DNA of 64,000 nt from Rubellimicrobium aerolatum (GCF_017872975.1 NZ_JAGGJP010000009.1:1-64000), one strand, 5' to 3'; shown: positions 50,897 through 59,284, numbered from the stretch's first letter. Numbers and translations: made by a program. The notes: generated from the sequence alone by a model not told the origin.

Positions 50897-52604
50897 TTAG
50901 CCCCCGTGCCGCTGCTCCGCGCCTTCGAGCGCGTGGAGCGCGAACTCGATCCGAAGCGTGTAGCGCCCACCCTCGGCCCGCGTCTGCGCCTCGGCGCCCA
51001 ACTGGCTCGCGAAGGCGGCCAGGAGTTGGCGGCCCAGCCCGGTCCCCTCGGGCTCGCCGGGATCGATGCCGTCCCGGGCGTCGTTGGAGATCGACAGTTC
51101 GGCCCGCCCCCCGCCCGTGGGCGCGAACCGCAGCCTGAGGCGGGGCCTGGACCCGCCTGGCTCGGGCTCGGCATACTTGATCGCGTTGGTGAGTCCCTCG
51201 GTCAGCAGGAGCGACAAAGGCACCGCCTGGTCGGGCGTGAGCGGGATGGGCGCGAAATCGGTGTCGATCTCGAAGCTCCGCCCCGGGGCCGAGGCCATGC
51301 CGACGATCTGCCGCGTGATGTCGCCCAGCAGCTCGTCCGCGCGCACGTCCGTGAGCCCGGAGGTCTGATACAGCTCCTTGTGGACGGTGGCGAGGCTCAT
51401 CACCCGCTCCTGCAAGCCCTTCATCAGCGCCTTTGTCTCGGGCGAGCGGGCGCGGCGGCTTTGCATGTTCATGATCGAGGCGATGAGCTGGAGGTTGTTC
51501 TTAACCCGGTGGTGCACCTCGCGCAGGAGTACCTCGCGCTGGTGCACCGTGTCCTCGAGCTCGGCCTCGTCGTGGAGGATGGTGTCCGTCATGCGGATGA
51601 AGGCCTGCCCCACGTCCCGGATCTCGGAGGGAGCGCCCTCCATGTCGAGGTCGCCCACGACGCGGCTGCCCGAGGCGAAGCTGCCGATGGCGCGGCTCAG
51701 GCGGCGGATGTGGCGGGAGACCAGATGCTCGGTCGCGATCCAGGCGACGGCCAGGGAACCCAGATACATGAGCCCCGAGAGCAGGAAGGGCGTGGTCATG
51801 GACAGCGGCCCCAGCCGCACGGCCTCGCGCACGGGGAGCGAGCCCAGCGCGTAGAGCTCCCCCTCGACAACGGGGGCGAGGGCGTAGAACCGCACCTGCC
51901 CCGAGGCGGTGCGGGCCGCGAAGCTGGACCGGCCCGACGACGCCCAGCCGGCCAGGGCCACGCCCGCCGGCAGGATGGACGCCGCTTCCGCGAGGCCCGT
52001 GGAGGCGGTGAGGACCGTTCCCTCGCGATTGAACGTGACGAAGTCCGGCGCCTCGCCCAGGCCCGCCGCCACGTCCTCGGGCACTTCGTCGGCCAGGGCC
52101 GCGTGCGGCAGGGCCAAGGCAACGTAGCCCGCATAGCCCCCTTCCTCGGCCAGGACAGGATGGATGACGAGGAGCACCGATGTCCCCGAGACCGGCCCGC
52201 GCGGGTTGACCACCGTTCGGGGCCGCAGGTCGGCGACGATCGCCTCGAATATCGCGTTCCCGGCGTAGTCGTAGCTCGCGCCGCCCGAGGCGCAGGTCAT
52301 CGCCCCGCTCAGGGGCACATAGCTCACCAGGGAATACTCGCCGCTCATGGAAGCCAGATGCGACATGGCGGCGTCGCAAGCGGCCTCGTCCCTCAGGAGA
52401 GGGCGAACCGTCTGCGCCAAGGCGGCGGCGGCGCCCTTGGCCTCGCGGATCAGGCCGGTGACCGGCGCGCTGACCCGAAGCGTCTCGCCCAGCAGGATCG
52501 CGGCGCGCTGGTCGCGGGCGGCGGGCGGCGTCCCGCCAAGCCCCGGCCTGAACGATGGAGATCGCCGCCAGCGGCAGAAGGGCCATGGCGAGGAGCGCCG
52601 CCAT
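50897..52604 (-). pseudogene. HisKA_2-type sensor histidine kinase of the general stress locus, with apparent frameshift
   Basis: The kinase body reads in one frame from about 52530 to 50897: a periplasmic sensor region (AACDAAMSHLASMSGEYSLV), a second membrane helix (PFLLSGLMYLGSLAVAWIAT), a HAMP-like linker, the HisKA_2 box REVHHRVKNNLQLIASIMNM with the phospho-His, and an ATPase domain (LLLTEGLTNAIKYAEPEPGG). The first membrane helix, MAALLAMALLPLAAISIVQA, is encoded in a different frame from ATG 52604. The frames join if one copy of a tandem 7-bp repeat (GGGCGGC at 52516-52522 and 52523-52529) is removed. So this is a broken gene, a phase-variable one or a sequencing error. It would phosphorylate PhyR, judging by context. 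Confidence 0.72.
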
Positions 52605-52698
52605 CCGAAAGCCAAGCCGCCGCAGCAGGGGCGGCCGGGACGCGACCGGGCGCGCGACCCCGGCCGGCGCGATTCCTGCGTCGTCGTCTGGCCGGGTG

Positions 52699-53445
52699 TC
52701 AGGCAGCGCGGACCCCGGACCGGCCCAGCACGGCCATCGTGGCCCCGTCCACGCCCGAGAGCAGCTCCTCGCCGTCCTCGAGGCCCAGCATCTCGGACAG
52801 CCGGGCGCGCGCCCGGTTGGCGCGGCTCTTCACGGTCCCCACGGCCACTCCCATCATCACCGACGCCTCTTCGTAGGCGAACCCCGAGGCCCCGACAAGG
52901 ATGAGGACCTCGCGATGCTCGGGCGAGAGTTGGTCGAAGGCGCGACGGAAGTCCGCCAGGGCGAGGCGGCCGTCGTGACTCGGCTTCTCGCAGAGCGCGG
53001 CGGCATAGACGCCCTCAGGGTCGGCGACCTCGCGGCGGGTCTTGCGCTTGTCGGAGTAGAAGGTGTTCCGCAGGATGGTAAAGAGCCATGCGCGCAGGTT
53101 GGACCCGGGCTGGAACTTGTCCAGATTGGTCCAAGCCTTGACGATGGTGTCCTGCACAAGGTCGTCGGCGGCCGCGACGTTACGGGTGAGCGAGATGGCG
53201 AAGGCCCGCAACGCGCCCAGATGCTCGGGCAGCTCGTCGCGCGGGTCGCGCACGCCAATGGGCAGGACTCCCTCGGGTCGTCCGACGATGACGCCGGACC
53301 CGGGAATGCCCGAACCGGAGGCGCCCGAATCGGGTCGCGCGTCCTCGATGGGGGCGCCGCCCGAGGCGGAATCTTCAACGTGCACGACCGGGTTCGGCTT
53401 CGCGGCGGCCAAGTCCGGGAGCCCCGTGGCCTGGGATCCCTTCAT
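52699..53445 (-). CDS. ecfG: ECF sigma factor EcfG (general stress response)
   Basis: A 248-residue sigma factor. Region 2 is AISLTRNVAAADDLVQDTIV then KAWTNLDKFQPGSNLRAWLF and TILRNTFYSDKRKTRREV (about 85-140). Region 4 is FDQLSPEHREVLILVGASGF then AYEEASVMMGVAVGTVKSRA (about 170-210). These match the EcfG group. About 70 residues precede the usual start DPRDELPEHLGALRAF; this extension is low-complexity (SGASGSGIPGSG) and longer than in typical EcfG. The ATG overlaps the nepR stop by 4 nt, supporting the long form; a GTG at 53253 is an alternative. NepR sequesters EcfG until phosphorylated PhyR binds NepR. Confidence 0.93.
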   Translation of the reverse strand: MKGSQATGLPDLAAAKPNPVVHVEDSASGGAPIEDARPDSGASGSGIPGSGVIVGRPEGVLPIGVRDPRDELPEHLGALRAFAISLTRNVAAADDLVQDTIVKAWTNLDKFQPGSNLRAWLFTILRNTFYSDKRKTRREVADPEGVYAAALCEKPSHDGRLALADFRRAFDQLSPEHREVLILVGASGFAYEEASVMMGVAVGTVKSRANRARARLSEMLGLEDGEELLSGVDGATMAVLGRSGVRAA

Positions 53446-53600
53446 TGGCCGGCCTCCTTGGCGCGAAGACGGGCGATCAGCTCCTTGAACCGATCGGGGA
53501 TCTCCTCGCTCAACGCCTCCTCGTAGACGCGCTTCAGGTTCTCATCTATCTGTTGATGGAGCCTGCTTTTCCCCTTTGTTTCCGTCATTTCAACATACAT
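53442..53600 (-). CDS. nepR: Anti-sigma factor NepR
   Basis: A short protein of 52 residues (48 if it starts at the second ATG, 53588). The NepR core is plain: LHQQIDENLKRVYEEALSEE followed by IPDRFKELIARLRA. These two helices bind EcfG, or alternatively the sigma-like domain of phosphorylated PhyR. Neither start has a good ribosome site, so translation may be weak or controlled. Its stop overlaps the ecfG start (ATGA), typical of a coupled anti-sigma/sigma pair. The palindromic EcfG promoter 40 bp upstream makes the operon autoregulated and divergent from phyR. Confidence 0.93.
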   Translation of the reverse strand: MYVEMTETKGKSRLHQQIDENLKRVYEEALSEEIPDRFKELIARLRAKEAGQ

Positions 53601-53638
53601 GCCCAAGTCGGTCCCCGCACCCTGCCCTATATCCGTTC

Positions 53639-53671
53639 GGAACCGAACGCGCGAGGGCGGCGTTCGGTTCC
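53639..53671. promoter_or_regulatory. Perfectly palindromic bidirectional EcfG promoter between nepR-ecfG and phyR
   Basis: GGAACCGAACG (53639-53649) and its exact inverse CGTTCGGTTCC (53661-53671) surround 11 nt. The plus strand reads GGAAC-N17-CGTT toward phyR, and the minus strand reads GGAAC-N17-CGTT toward nepR-ecfG, using overlapping DNA. RNA polymerase with EcfG could occupy only one orientation at a time, so the two transcripts should compete. Confidence 0.82.
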
Positions 53672-53696
53672 AGGGAGATGGCCAGAGGGATCTTGG

Positions 53697-54491
53697 ATGA
53701 CATCGCACTTCGCTTCCGCCGTGGGAGCCAGCCTTCCGCATCTCCGTCGCTACGCCCGTGCGCTGACTGGCAGCCAGGGTGCCGGCGACGCCCTGGCCGC
53801 GCAGACGCTGGAGGCGTTGATCTCCGATCCGTCGGAGGCCATGCATGGCAGCCCGAAGATCGCGCTGTTCCGGGCCTTCCATCAGGTCTGGACCGGAGCG
53901 GGCACCCCGCTCGATGCGGCGCAGACCCGGCTGGAGGCCCGCGCCCAAGGCCATATGGCCCGCCTGACCCCCCTGACGCGGGAGGCGCTGCTCCTTCATG
54001 CCATCGAGGGGTTCCGGCCGCAGGAGATCGCGGCGGTCATGGCCGTCACCCCGGAGACGGCGGCGGACCTGGTGGAGACCGCCATTCGCGAGATGGAGGA
54101 ATCGGTCGCCGGCCGGGTGATGATCATCGAGGACGAGGCGATCATCGCCATGGACATCTCGGCCATCGTCCGGGAGATGGGCCACCGCGTCACCGGCGTC
54201 GCCCGCACCCGGAACGAGGCCGTGCGGCTGGCGCGGGACACTCGGCCCGACCTCGTGCTCGCCGACATCCAGCTTGCCGACAACTCCTCGGGCATCGACG
54301 CGGTGAACGATATTCTGGCCGAGTTCCAGGATCTTCCCGTGATCTTCGTCACCGCCTTCCCCGAGCGGCTGCTCACCGGGACGCGGCCCGAGCCTGCGTT
54401 CCTCATCACCAAGCCCTATTCGGAGGAGCAGGTCCGGTCGGCCGTCAGCCAGGCGATGTTCTTTGCCTCGACCGAGACGCTGGCGGCCTGA
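53697..54491 (+). CDS. phyR: General stress response regulator PhyR (anti-anti-sigma)
   Basis: A 264-residue protein with the diagnostic PhyR architecture. The N-terminal sigma-like domain (about 1-135) lacks DNA-binding residues and mimics EcfG: SLPHLRRYARALTGSQGAGD, LTREALLLHAIEGFRPQEIA, AVMAVTPETAADLVETAIRE. The C-terminal receiver (about 140-258) has VMIIEDEAIIAMDISAIVRE, the phosphoacceptor Asp in PDLVLADIQLADNSSGIDAV, and the conserved Lys in FLITKPYSEEQV. Phosphorylation exposes the sigma-like domain, which captures NepR and frees EcfG. It is divergent from nepR-ecfG across the shared promoter. I start at ATG 53697. Confidence 0.96.
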   Translation: MTSHFASAVGASLPHLRRYARALTGSQGAGDALAAQTLEALISDPSEAMHGSPKIALFRAFHQVWTGAGTPLDAAQTRLEARAQGHMARLTPLTREALLLHAIEGFRPQEIAAVMAVTPETAADLVETAIREMEESVAGRVMIIEDEAIIAMDISAIVREMGHRVTGVARTRNEAVRLARDTRPDLVLADIQLADNSSGIDAVNDILAEFQDLPVIFVTAFPERLLTGTRPEPAFLITKPYSEEQVRSAVSQAMFFASTETLAA

Positions 54492-54501
54492 CCCCGGCGC
54501 C

Positions 54502-54852
54502 TCAGCCGATGGCAGCCAGCACCTCGGCCACCTGCTCGGCCGTGAAGGGACGGGTCAGGACGGGGAAGCCGAGGTCCGGCCCTCTCTCGGCGTCATCGCC
54601 CAGGAGGACGGCGCGGCCGCCCCGCTCCCTGACCAGCCGCGCCAACTCCGAGTTCGCGTAGGCGCGTGGCTCCCGGTCCACGAAGGCCACCGCGATCCGT
54701 TCCGGCGTGCCCAGCCGCTCCAGCGCTTCGGCCTCGCCGGTCCCGACGACCACCGAGGCGGCGGGCTCGAAGTCCCGGATCGCCATGGCGAGGTCCATGG
54801 CCACCACGGCCTGGGGGTGGACGATCAGGTAGGTCCGGCCATTCGTCGTCAT
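54502..54852 (-). CDS. Degenerate receiver-domain protein
   Basis: A 116-residue single-domain protein with a CheY-like fold pattern: YLIVHPQAVVAMDLAMAIRD at the first strand and helix, IAVAFVDREPRAYANSELAR around the third strand, and VLTRPFTAEQVAEVLAAIG at the end. The usual acidic pair after strand 1 is replaced by His-Pro, and the Lys before Pro in the fifth strand by Arg, so phosphorylation is doubtful although an Asp (FVDRE) remains. It converges on phyR, with 10 bp between. Such pseudo-receivers often bind partners; an accessory role in the stress circuit is inference. Confidence 0.75.
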   Translation of the reverse strand: MTTNGRTYLIVHPQAVVAMDLAMAIRDFEPAASVVVGTGEAEALERLGTPERIAVAFVDREPRAYANSELARLVRERGGRAVLLGDDAERGPDLGFPVLTRPFTAEQVAEVLAAIG

Positions 54853-54964
54853 GCGCTGCTCACCCTCTCCTTTTCCGGGTCGCGCGCTTGTGGAACCCCG
54901 GATCGGACGGCGCATTAAAGCACGACACGTCCTGCTTCGTTTTTCTGAATTGGTTCATGACGAA

Positions 54965-55696
54965 ATGCTCACGATTCCGTGCAGGGCCTGTCCGTTGCGG
55001 ACTCGGCCCCTCTTCGTGCAGATGACTCCCGACGAGGTGGCGTTCATGGAGTCGCTCAAGATCGACGAGGCTGTCGTCGAGCCCGGCGCGACGATCCAGA
55101 TGGAGGGCAGCGCCAGCCCGCGCCTGTTCACCGTCTTGCAGGGCCAGGGCCTGCGCTACAAGACGCTGCCCAACGGACGGCGCCAGATCATCTGCTTCGT
55201 GTTCCCCGGCGACTTCCTGGGCCTTCAGGCCGCCCTCCTGGGCGAGATGCAGCATTCGGTCGAGGCGCGGACTCGGATGATGCTCTGCGTCTTCGACCAA
55301 CGCCGGGTGGTCGAGGTCTTCGAGGAGCACCCGAGTCGCGCCCGCAGCTTGAGCGCCATCGCCGCCGTGGAGGGCGGCATCCTGGGCGAGACCCTGGCCT
55401 CGCTGGGCCAGCGCGACGCGGCGCAGCGGATCGCCTGGGCGCTGACGCGGGTCTGGAACCGGCTCGGGGCCATCGGGCTGGAGCGGGACGGGGCGGTGCC
55501 CCTGACCTTCCGCCAGCAGGACATGGCGGATTTCCTGGGCCTCTCGCTCGTGCACACGAACAAGACCCTCGCGCGGTTCCGCCAAGGCGGGCTCTGCGAT
55601 TGGTCGGACGGGACTCTGCGGCTCCACGACCCCGAGGCGCTCGCCCGGCTCGCGCATGTGGAGCCGGCCCGTCCCGCGAAGCGGCACCTCATGTAG
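54965..55696 (+). CDS. Crp/Fnr family transcriptional regulator
   Basis: A 243-residue regulator. The N-terminus holds two cysteines, CRACPLRTRPLF, in a place where Fnr-like proteins can bind metal, but there are only two here. The cNMP-binding-type barrel follows (EPGATIQMEGSASPRLFTVL; YKTLPNGRRQIICFVFPGDF then LGLQAALLG), then a long dimer helix, and a C-terminal helix-turn-helix: VPLTFRQQDMADFLGLSLVH with TNKTLARFRQGGL (about 180-212). The effector is unknown. An EcfG-like site with CATT instead of CGTT (GGAAC 54892-54896) lies upstream. The start at 54965 follows an AT-rich leader. It overlaps the 3' end of the topoisomerase gene by 8 bp. Confidence 0.87.
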   Translation: MLTIPCRACPLRTRPLFVQMTPDEVAFMESLKIDEAVVEPGATIQMEGSASPRLFTVLQGQGLRYKTLPNGRRQIICFVFPGDFLGLQAALLGEMQHSVEARTRMMLCVFDQRRVVEVFEEHPSRARSLSAIAAVEGGILGETLASLGQRDAAQRIAWALTRVWNRLGAIGLERDGAVPLTFRQQDMADFLGLSLVHTNKTLARFRQGGLCDWSDGTLRLHDPEALARLAHVEPARPAKRHLM

Positions 55697-56744
55697 CGGC
55701 CGGTCCTTCCAAGAAGGCGAGGAGCCGGGCCTCGGCGGCGGAGAGACCCTTGACCGGCTCGGCCGGGGGCAGGTCGGGCGCCTGCTCCGCCATCCCGAGC
55801 ACGGCGGGGTGGATGTAGGCCTGCTTGGCCACGGTCGGCGTGTTGTGGAGCCGCTGCGACGCCGCCTCGGCCAGCGCCTTGACCTTGGGCGCGTCCCCCT
55901 GCTCCAATCTCTCGAAGGCGGCGAGCGTGCCGGCCCAGGTGCGAAAGGTCTTGGCGGTGAAGGCGAGGCTGTCGTCGCCGTCCGCCTCGTCGAGATAGGC
56001 GTTGAGCTGGGTCGATGTCAGGCTGTGGACGTGCCCCATCTCGTCCACCCAGGTCAGCAGCTCGGCCCCCGGCAGGTCCGAGGCCTTCTCCAGCACCCGC
56101 AGGAGCCGCGAGTCCTTGAGCGAGCGGCGCACACGCTGGCCGCTCTTGGCCTTGAAGTCGAGCGCGATCTGCCCGTCCCGCAGCTTGACGTGCTTGTTCC
56201 TCAGCGTGAGGGCACCGTAGCTGCCGTTCTCCCGCGCGTACTCCTCGTTGCCCACGCGCAGGGACAGCCGGTCGATCAGCGTCACTGCCGCCGCAAGGGC
56301 GAAGCGGGGGTCGCCCGGCGGCGCGCGCAGGTCGCGGGCGACTCGCTCGCGGATGGCGGGCAAGGCTCGGCCGAAGTCCACCAGCCGGTCGAACTTGGTG
56401 CCCGAGCGGTGAGTGGACCAGTCCGGGTGGTAGCGATACTGCTTGCGCTCGCGCTGGTCGTAGCCGGTGGCTTGCAGGTGGCCGTGGGGCAGCGGGCACA
56501 TCCAGACCCGCTCGTAGGCCGGGGGAACGCCCAGCTTCTCCAGCCGCTCCCGCTCGGCCCCCCGTTCGATGGTGGTGCCGTCGGGGCCGAGGTAGGTGAA
56601 GCCCTTGCCGCGCTTCAGCCGCCGGATGCCGGGCATGGCGTCGGTGACGTAGACCAGCCCCTCGGGCACCTCAACCGGCGCGGACTGGGCCGGGCCGTCG
56701 AGGAGCCCCTGCTCGATCGCCTCGATGACGCCCGTGTCCTTCAC
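55689..56744 (-). CDS. DNA topoisomerase IB (poxvirus-like type)
   Basis: A 351-residue type IB topoisomerase, which relaxes supercoils through a 3'-phosphotyrosyl intermediate. The N-terminal domain shows LVYVTDAMPGIRRLKRGKGF and ERVWMCPLPHGHLQATGYDQ then RERKQYRYHP. The catalytic domain has IDRLSLRVGNEEYARENGSY, GALTLRNKHVKL (catalytic Lys), FTAKTFRTWAGTLAAFERLE (Arg) and the C-terminal NTPTVAKQAYIHPAVL, whose Tyr is the nucleophile. The GTG start overlaps the DUF2945 stop by 4 nt (GTGA). Bacterial type IB enzymes are accessory and often sit in stress loci, as here. Confidence 0.93.
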   Translation of the reverse strand: MKDTGVIEAIEQGLLDGPAQSAPVEVPEGLVYVTDAMPGIRRLKRGKGFTYLGPDGTTIERGAERERLEKLGVPPAYERVWMCPLPHGHLQATGYDQRERKQYRYHPDWSTHRSGTKFDRLVDFGRALPAIRERVARDLRAPPGDPRFALAAAVTLIDRLSLRVGNEEYARENGSYGALTLRNKHVKLRDGQIALDFKAKSGQRVRRSLKDSRLLRVLEKASDLPGAELLTWVDEMGHVHSLTSTQLNAYLDEADGDDSLAFTAKTFRTWAGTLAAFERLEQGDAPKVKALAEAASQRLHNTPTVAKQAYIHPAVLGMAEQAPDLPPAEPVKGLSAAEARLLAFLEGPAAT

Positions 56745-56950
56745 GCCTTTTCCACCTCCGAGGCGAGCTTGAGCACGCCGTCCCCGTCCTCCTGCTCGAT
56801 GTAGAGCGCCGGGTCCTCTGGCGTGCCGTTGCGGGTGATCTCCGAGCCCTTGAGCTTGCGCATCACCTTGCGGTCGAACGTCTCCTTGACGGTCCCGGTG
56901 GCGCTGCCCGCGCCCCAGTGCCATCTCACCCTGTCGCCGACCTTGGCCAT
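56741..56950 (-). CDS. DUF2945 / hypervirulence-associated Tudor-like protein
   Basis: A 69-residue protein with the small beta-barrel of the DUF2945 family: KVGDRVRWHWGAGSATGTVK (residues 3-22), then RKLKGSEITRNGTPEDPALY and IEQEDGDGVLKLASE. These Tudor-like modules may bind nucleic acid or protein. GGAGG precedes the ATG at 56950 by 5 nt; an upstream in-frame start at 56998 is not needed. It is translationally coupled to topoisomerase IB, a frequent pairing, which suggests it assists that enzyme. A candidate EcfG promoter with an 18-nt spacer (GGAAC 57000-57004, CGTT 56978-56981) lies just upstream. Confidence 0.85.
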   Translation of the reverse strand: MAKVGDRVRWHWGAGSATGTVKETFDRKVMRKLKGSEITRNGTPEDPALYIEQEDGDGVLKLASEVEKA

Positions 56951-57007
56951 GCTCGCCTCCTGCGATCCCGGGGCAGGAACGCCCGGCCCCTGCCCCAAGG
57001 TTCCAAC

Positions 57008-58174
57008 TCAGCCGGACGTGACGCGGTAGATTCCCCCCTGCGGGTCGTCGGTGATGACCACGAGAGATCCGTCGCCCAGCTCCTCCACGTCGCGGACGCG
57101 GCCCAGTTCCTGAAGCATCCGCTCCTCGCCGGCCACCCGGTCGTCCTGGATGTCCAGCCGCACGAGGCCGCTGCCCCGCAGCGCCGCGATCAGCAAGTCG
57201 CCCCGCCACTCGGGAAACAGGTCGCCCGCGTAGAAGTCGATGCCGCCCGGCGCGATGACCGGATCCCAGTAATAGACCGGCTCGACGAAACCCTCGGCGC
57301 GCGGCTCGCCCGAGCCCACGGCCGAGCCGTCGTAGTTGAGGCCGTAGCTCACCACCGGCCAGCCGTAATTGGCGCCGCGCTCGATCAGGTTCAGCTCGTC
57401 CCCGCCCAGCGGCCCCATCTCGGACACCCAGAGCCGCCCCTGGTCGTCCAGCGCCGCGCCTTGCACGTTGCGGTGGCCGAGCGTCCAGGTCTCGGGGCGG
57501 CCCCCTTCCACGAAGGGGTTGTCGGACAGCGCCTCGCCGTTGACGGTCAGACGGACGACCTTGCCCCAGGTGGTGCCGACGTCCTGCGCCCGCTCGCGTT
57601 CGGGGGCCTGCGAATGCTCGCCCGTGGTGACGTAGACAAGGCCGTCGCCCGCCGGGACGACGCGCGAGCCGTAGTGCATCGGGCTCTCCGAGGCGGGGGT
57701 CTGCACGAAGATGTCGCGCACCTCGGTCAGTTGCGTCCCGTCCTCGGACAGGGTGCCCCGCGCGGCGGCGGTGGCGACGAGGCCCTGCCCCATCGGCTTG
57801 GCATAGGTCCAGAACACCGTGCGGTCCTGCTGGAACTCCGGCGACACCGCCACGTCGAGCAGCCCGCCCTGCTCGCGCGGGTCCACCTCGGGCAGGCCGC
57901 CGATCGGCTCGGACAGCGTGCCATCCGCCATCACGAGGCGGAGCCGCCCCGGCTTCTCGGTGACGAGGAAGGTGCCGTCGGGCAGCGCGGCGATGCCCCA
58001 GGGATTTTCGAGCGGCCCGGCGAAGGGGGTGGCCCGGACGGCGGTTGCGGGAAGCTCGGGCGCGCGGGTCTGATTCTCGAAGGCGGGCTGGAAGGGCGCG
58101 TTCGGCGATCCCTGCTCCACGGCGGCGAGGGCGGGCAGCGGCAGCAGGGCGAGAGCGGAAAGGGCGGCGCGCAT
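57008..58174 (-). CDS. PQQ-dependent sugar dehydrogenase (aldose dehydrogenase YliI-like)
   Basis: A 388-residue secreted six-bladed beta-propeller. Signal peptide MRAALSALALLPLPALA. Blade motifs: FAGPLENPWGIAALPDGTFL, VTEKPGRLRLVMADGTLSEP, GGLLDVAVSPEFQQDRTVFW, LVYVTTGEHSQAPERERAQD and DELNLIERGANYGWPVVSYG. YVTTGEH and LGHRNVQGAALDDQGRLWVS carry the residues that coordinate PQQ and the catalytic His. Soluble aldose dehydrogenases of this kind oxidise sugars in the periplasm and feed electrons to quinone. Whether this bacterium makes PQQ cannot be seen here. A possible but weak EcfG-like box lies at 58208-58233. Confidence 0.9.
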   Translation of the reverse strand: MRAALSALALLPLPALAAVEQGSPNAPFQPAFENQTRAPELPATAVRATPFAGPLENPWGIAALPDGTFLVTEKPGRLRLVMADGTLSEPIGGLPEVDPREQGGLLDVAVSPEFQQDRTVFWTYAKPMGQGLVATAAARGTLSEDGTQLTEVRDIFVQTPASESPMHYGSRVVPAGDGLVYVTTGEHSQAPERERAQDVGTTWGKVVRLTVNGEALSDNPFVEGGRPETWTLGHRNVQGAALDDQGRLWVSEMGPLGGDELNLIERGANYGWPVVSYGLNYDGSAVGSGEPRAEGFVEPVYYWDPVIAPGGIDFYAGDLFPEWRGDLLIAALRGSGLVRLDIQDDRVAGEERMLQELGRVRDVEELGDGSLVVITDDPQGGIYRVTSG

Positions 58175-58234
58175 CGGGGTCTCCTGTCGTGGGGCCTGTT
58201 GCCGCCCAACGCCGTCAGGCTCGCCCCGCTTCCG

Positions 58235-59284
58235 TCACGCCGCTTCACGGAGCCGCGAGACGGCCCAGCGCGCCGCGTCGGCCACGGCCGCGTCCTGTGC
58301 GCCCAAGTGCGCCTGCGCGGCTGGCAGCAGCCCGGGGTCGCCCGAGTTGCCGATGGCGTAAAGCACGTTCCGCAGGAACCGCGCCCATCCGACACGCTTG
58401 ACCGGGCTCCCCGCGAAGCGGGCGCGGAACCCCGCGTCATCCAGAGCGGCCAGGTCGGCGAGGCGTGGTGGCCCGTCCCCGCGCAGGTAGCGCGTCTCGG
58501 AGGCGGCGACGGCGAACTTGTTCCAGGGGCAGACGGCGAGGCAGTCGTCGCAACCGTAGATCCGGTTCCCGAGCGCAGCCCGGAACTCCTCGGGCACCGG
58601 CCCGCGATGCTCGATGGTCAGGTAGGAGATGCAGCGCCGCGCATCGAGCTGGTAAGGCGCGGGGAAGGCTCCGGTCGGACAGGCGTCGAGGCAGCGGCGG
58701 CACGAGCCGCAATGCAACACTTCGGGCGCGTCGGCGGGAAGCTCCATTGTCGTGAAGATCGCGCCGAGGAAGACCCAGTTGCCGAAGTCGCGCCCCAGCA
58801 GGTTCGTGTGCTTGCCCTGCCAGCCAAGCCCCGCCGCCTGGGCGAGCGGCTTCTCCATCACCGGCGCGGTGTCCACGAAGACCTTGCCTTCGTGGCCGGG
58901 CGCCTGTTCCAGCAGCCAGCGCAGCACGCGCTTGAGGCGCGGCTTCACCGTGTCGTGGTAGTCCTTGCCCTGAGCATAGACGCTGACCGCGCCCCGGTCG
59001 GGATGGGCCAGCACCTCCAGCGGATCGTGCAGGGGCGCGTAGCTGTCGGCGAGCATGACGACGCTGCGCGCCTCGGGCCAGAGCGCGGCGGGGTCGCCCC
59101 GCCAATGCGCCCGGTCGGCCATCCAGTCCAGTTGCCCGTGCCGCCCAGCGTGGAGGAAGGCCCGCAGCCGCTCCATCGCCTCGGGGATCGCGTCGGGCCG
59201 GCAGACGCCCATCGCGGCGAAGCCCGCTGCGCGCGCCTCCTCCGCCAGACGGTCCTTCAGCGCCGGCCCATCAACTTGGCGCAA
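58235..59284 (-). CDS. queG: tRNA epoxyqueuosine reductase
   Basis: About 350 residues. QueG reduces epoxyqueuosine to queuosine in tRNA using cobalamin and two 4Fe-4S clusters. The cluster ligands are complete: [20 protein letters not shown] and [60 protein letters not shown] and the DUF1730 start [20 protein letters not shown] agree. The start is uncertain. Homology begins at GPALKDRL, but the ATG there (59269-59271) is out of frame. A solo repeat arm ends exactly at this point. In-frame options are TTG 59284 or ATG 59350, which overlaps the upstream gene. A missing G in ATGGG would repair it. Confidence 0.88.
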   Translation of the reverse strand: MRQVDGPALKDRLAEEARAAGFAAMGVCRPDAIPEAMERLRAFLHAGRHGQLDWMADRAHWRGDPAALWPEARSVVMLADSYAPLHDPLEVLAHPDRGAVSVYAQGKDYHDTVKPRLKRVLRWLLEQAPGHEGKVFVDTAPVMEKPLAQAAGLGWQGKHTNLLGRDFGNWVFLGAIFTTMELPADAPEVLHCGSCRRCLDACPTGAFPAPYQLDARRCISYLTIEHRGPVPEEFRAALGNRIYGCDDCLAVCPWNKFAVAASETRYLRGDGPPRLADLAALDDAGFRARFAGSPVKRVGWARFLRNVLYAIGNSGDPGLLPAAQAHLGAQDAAVADAARWAVSRLREAA

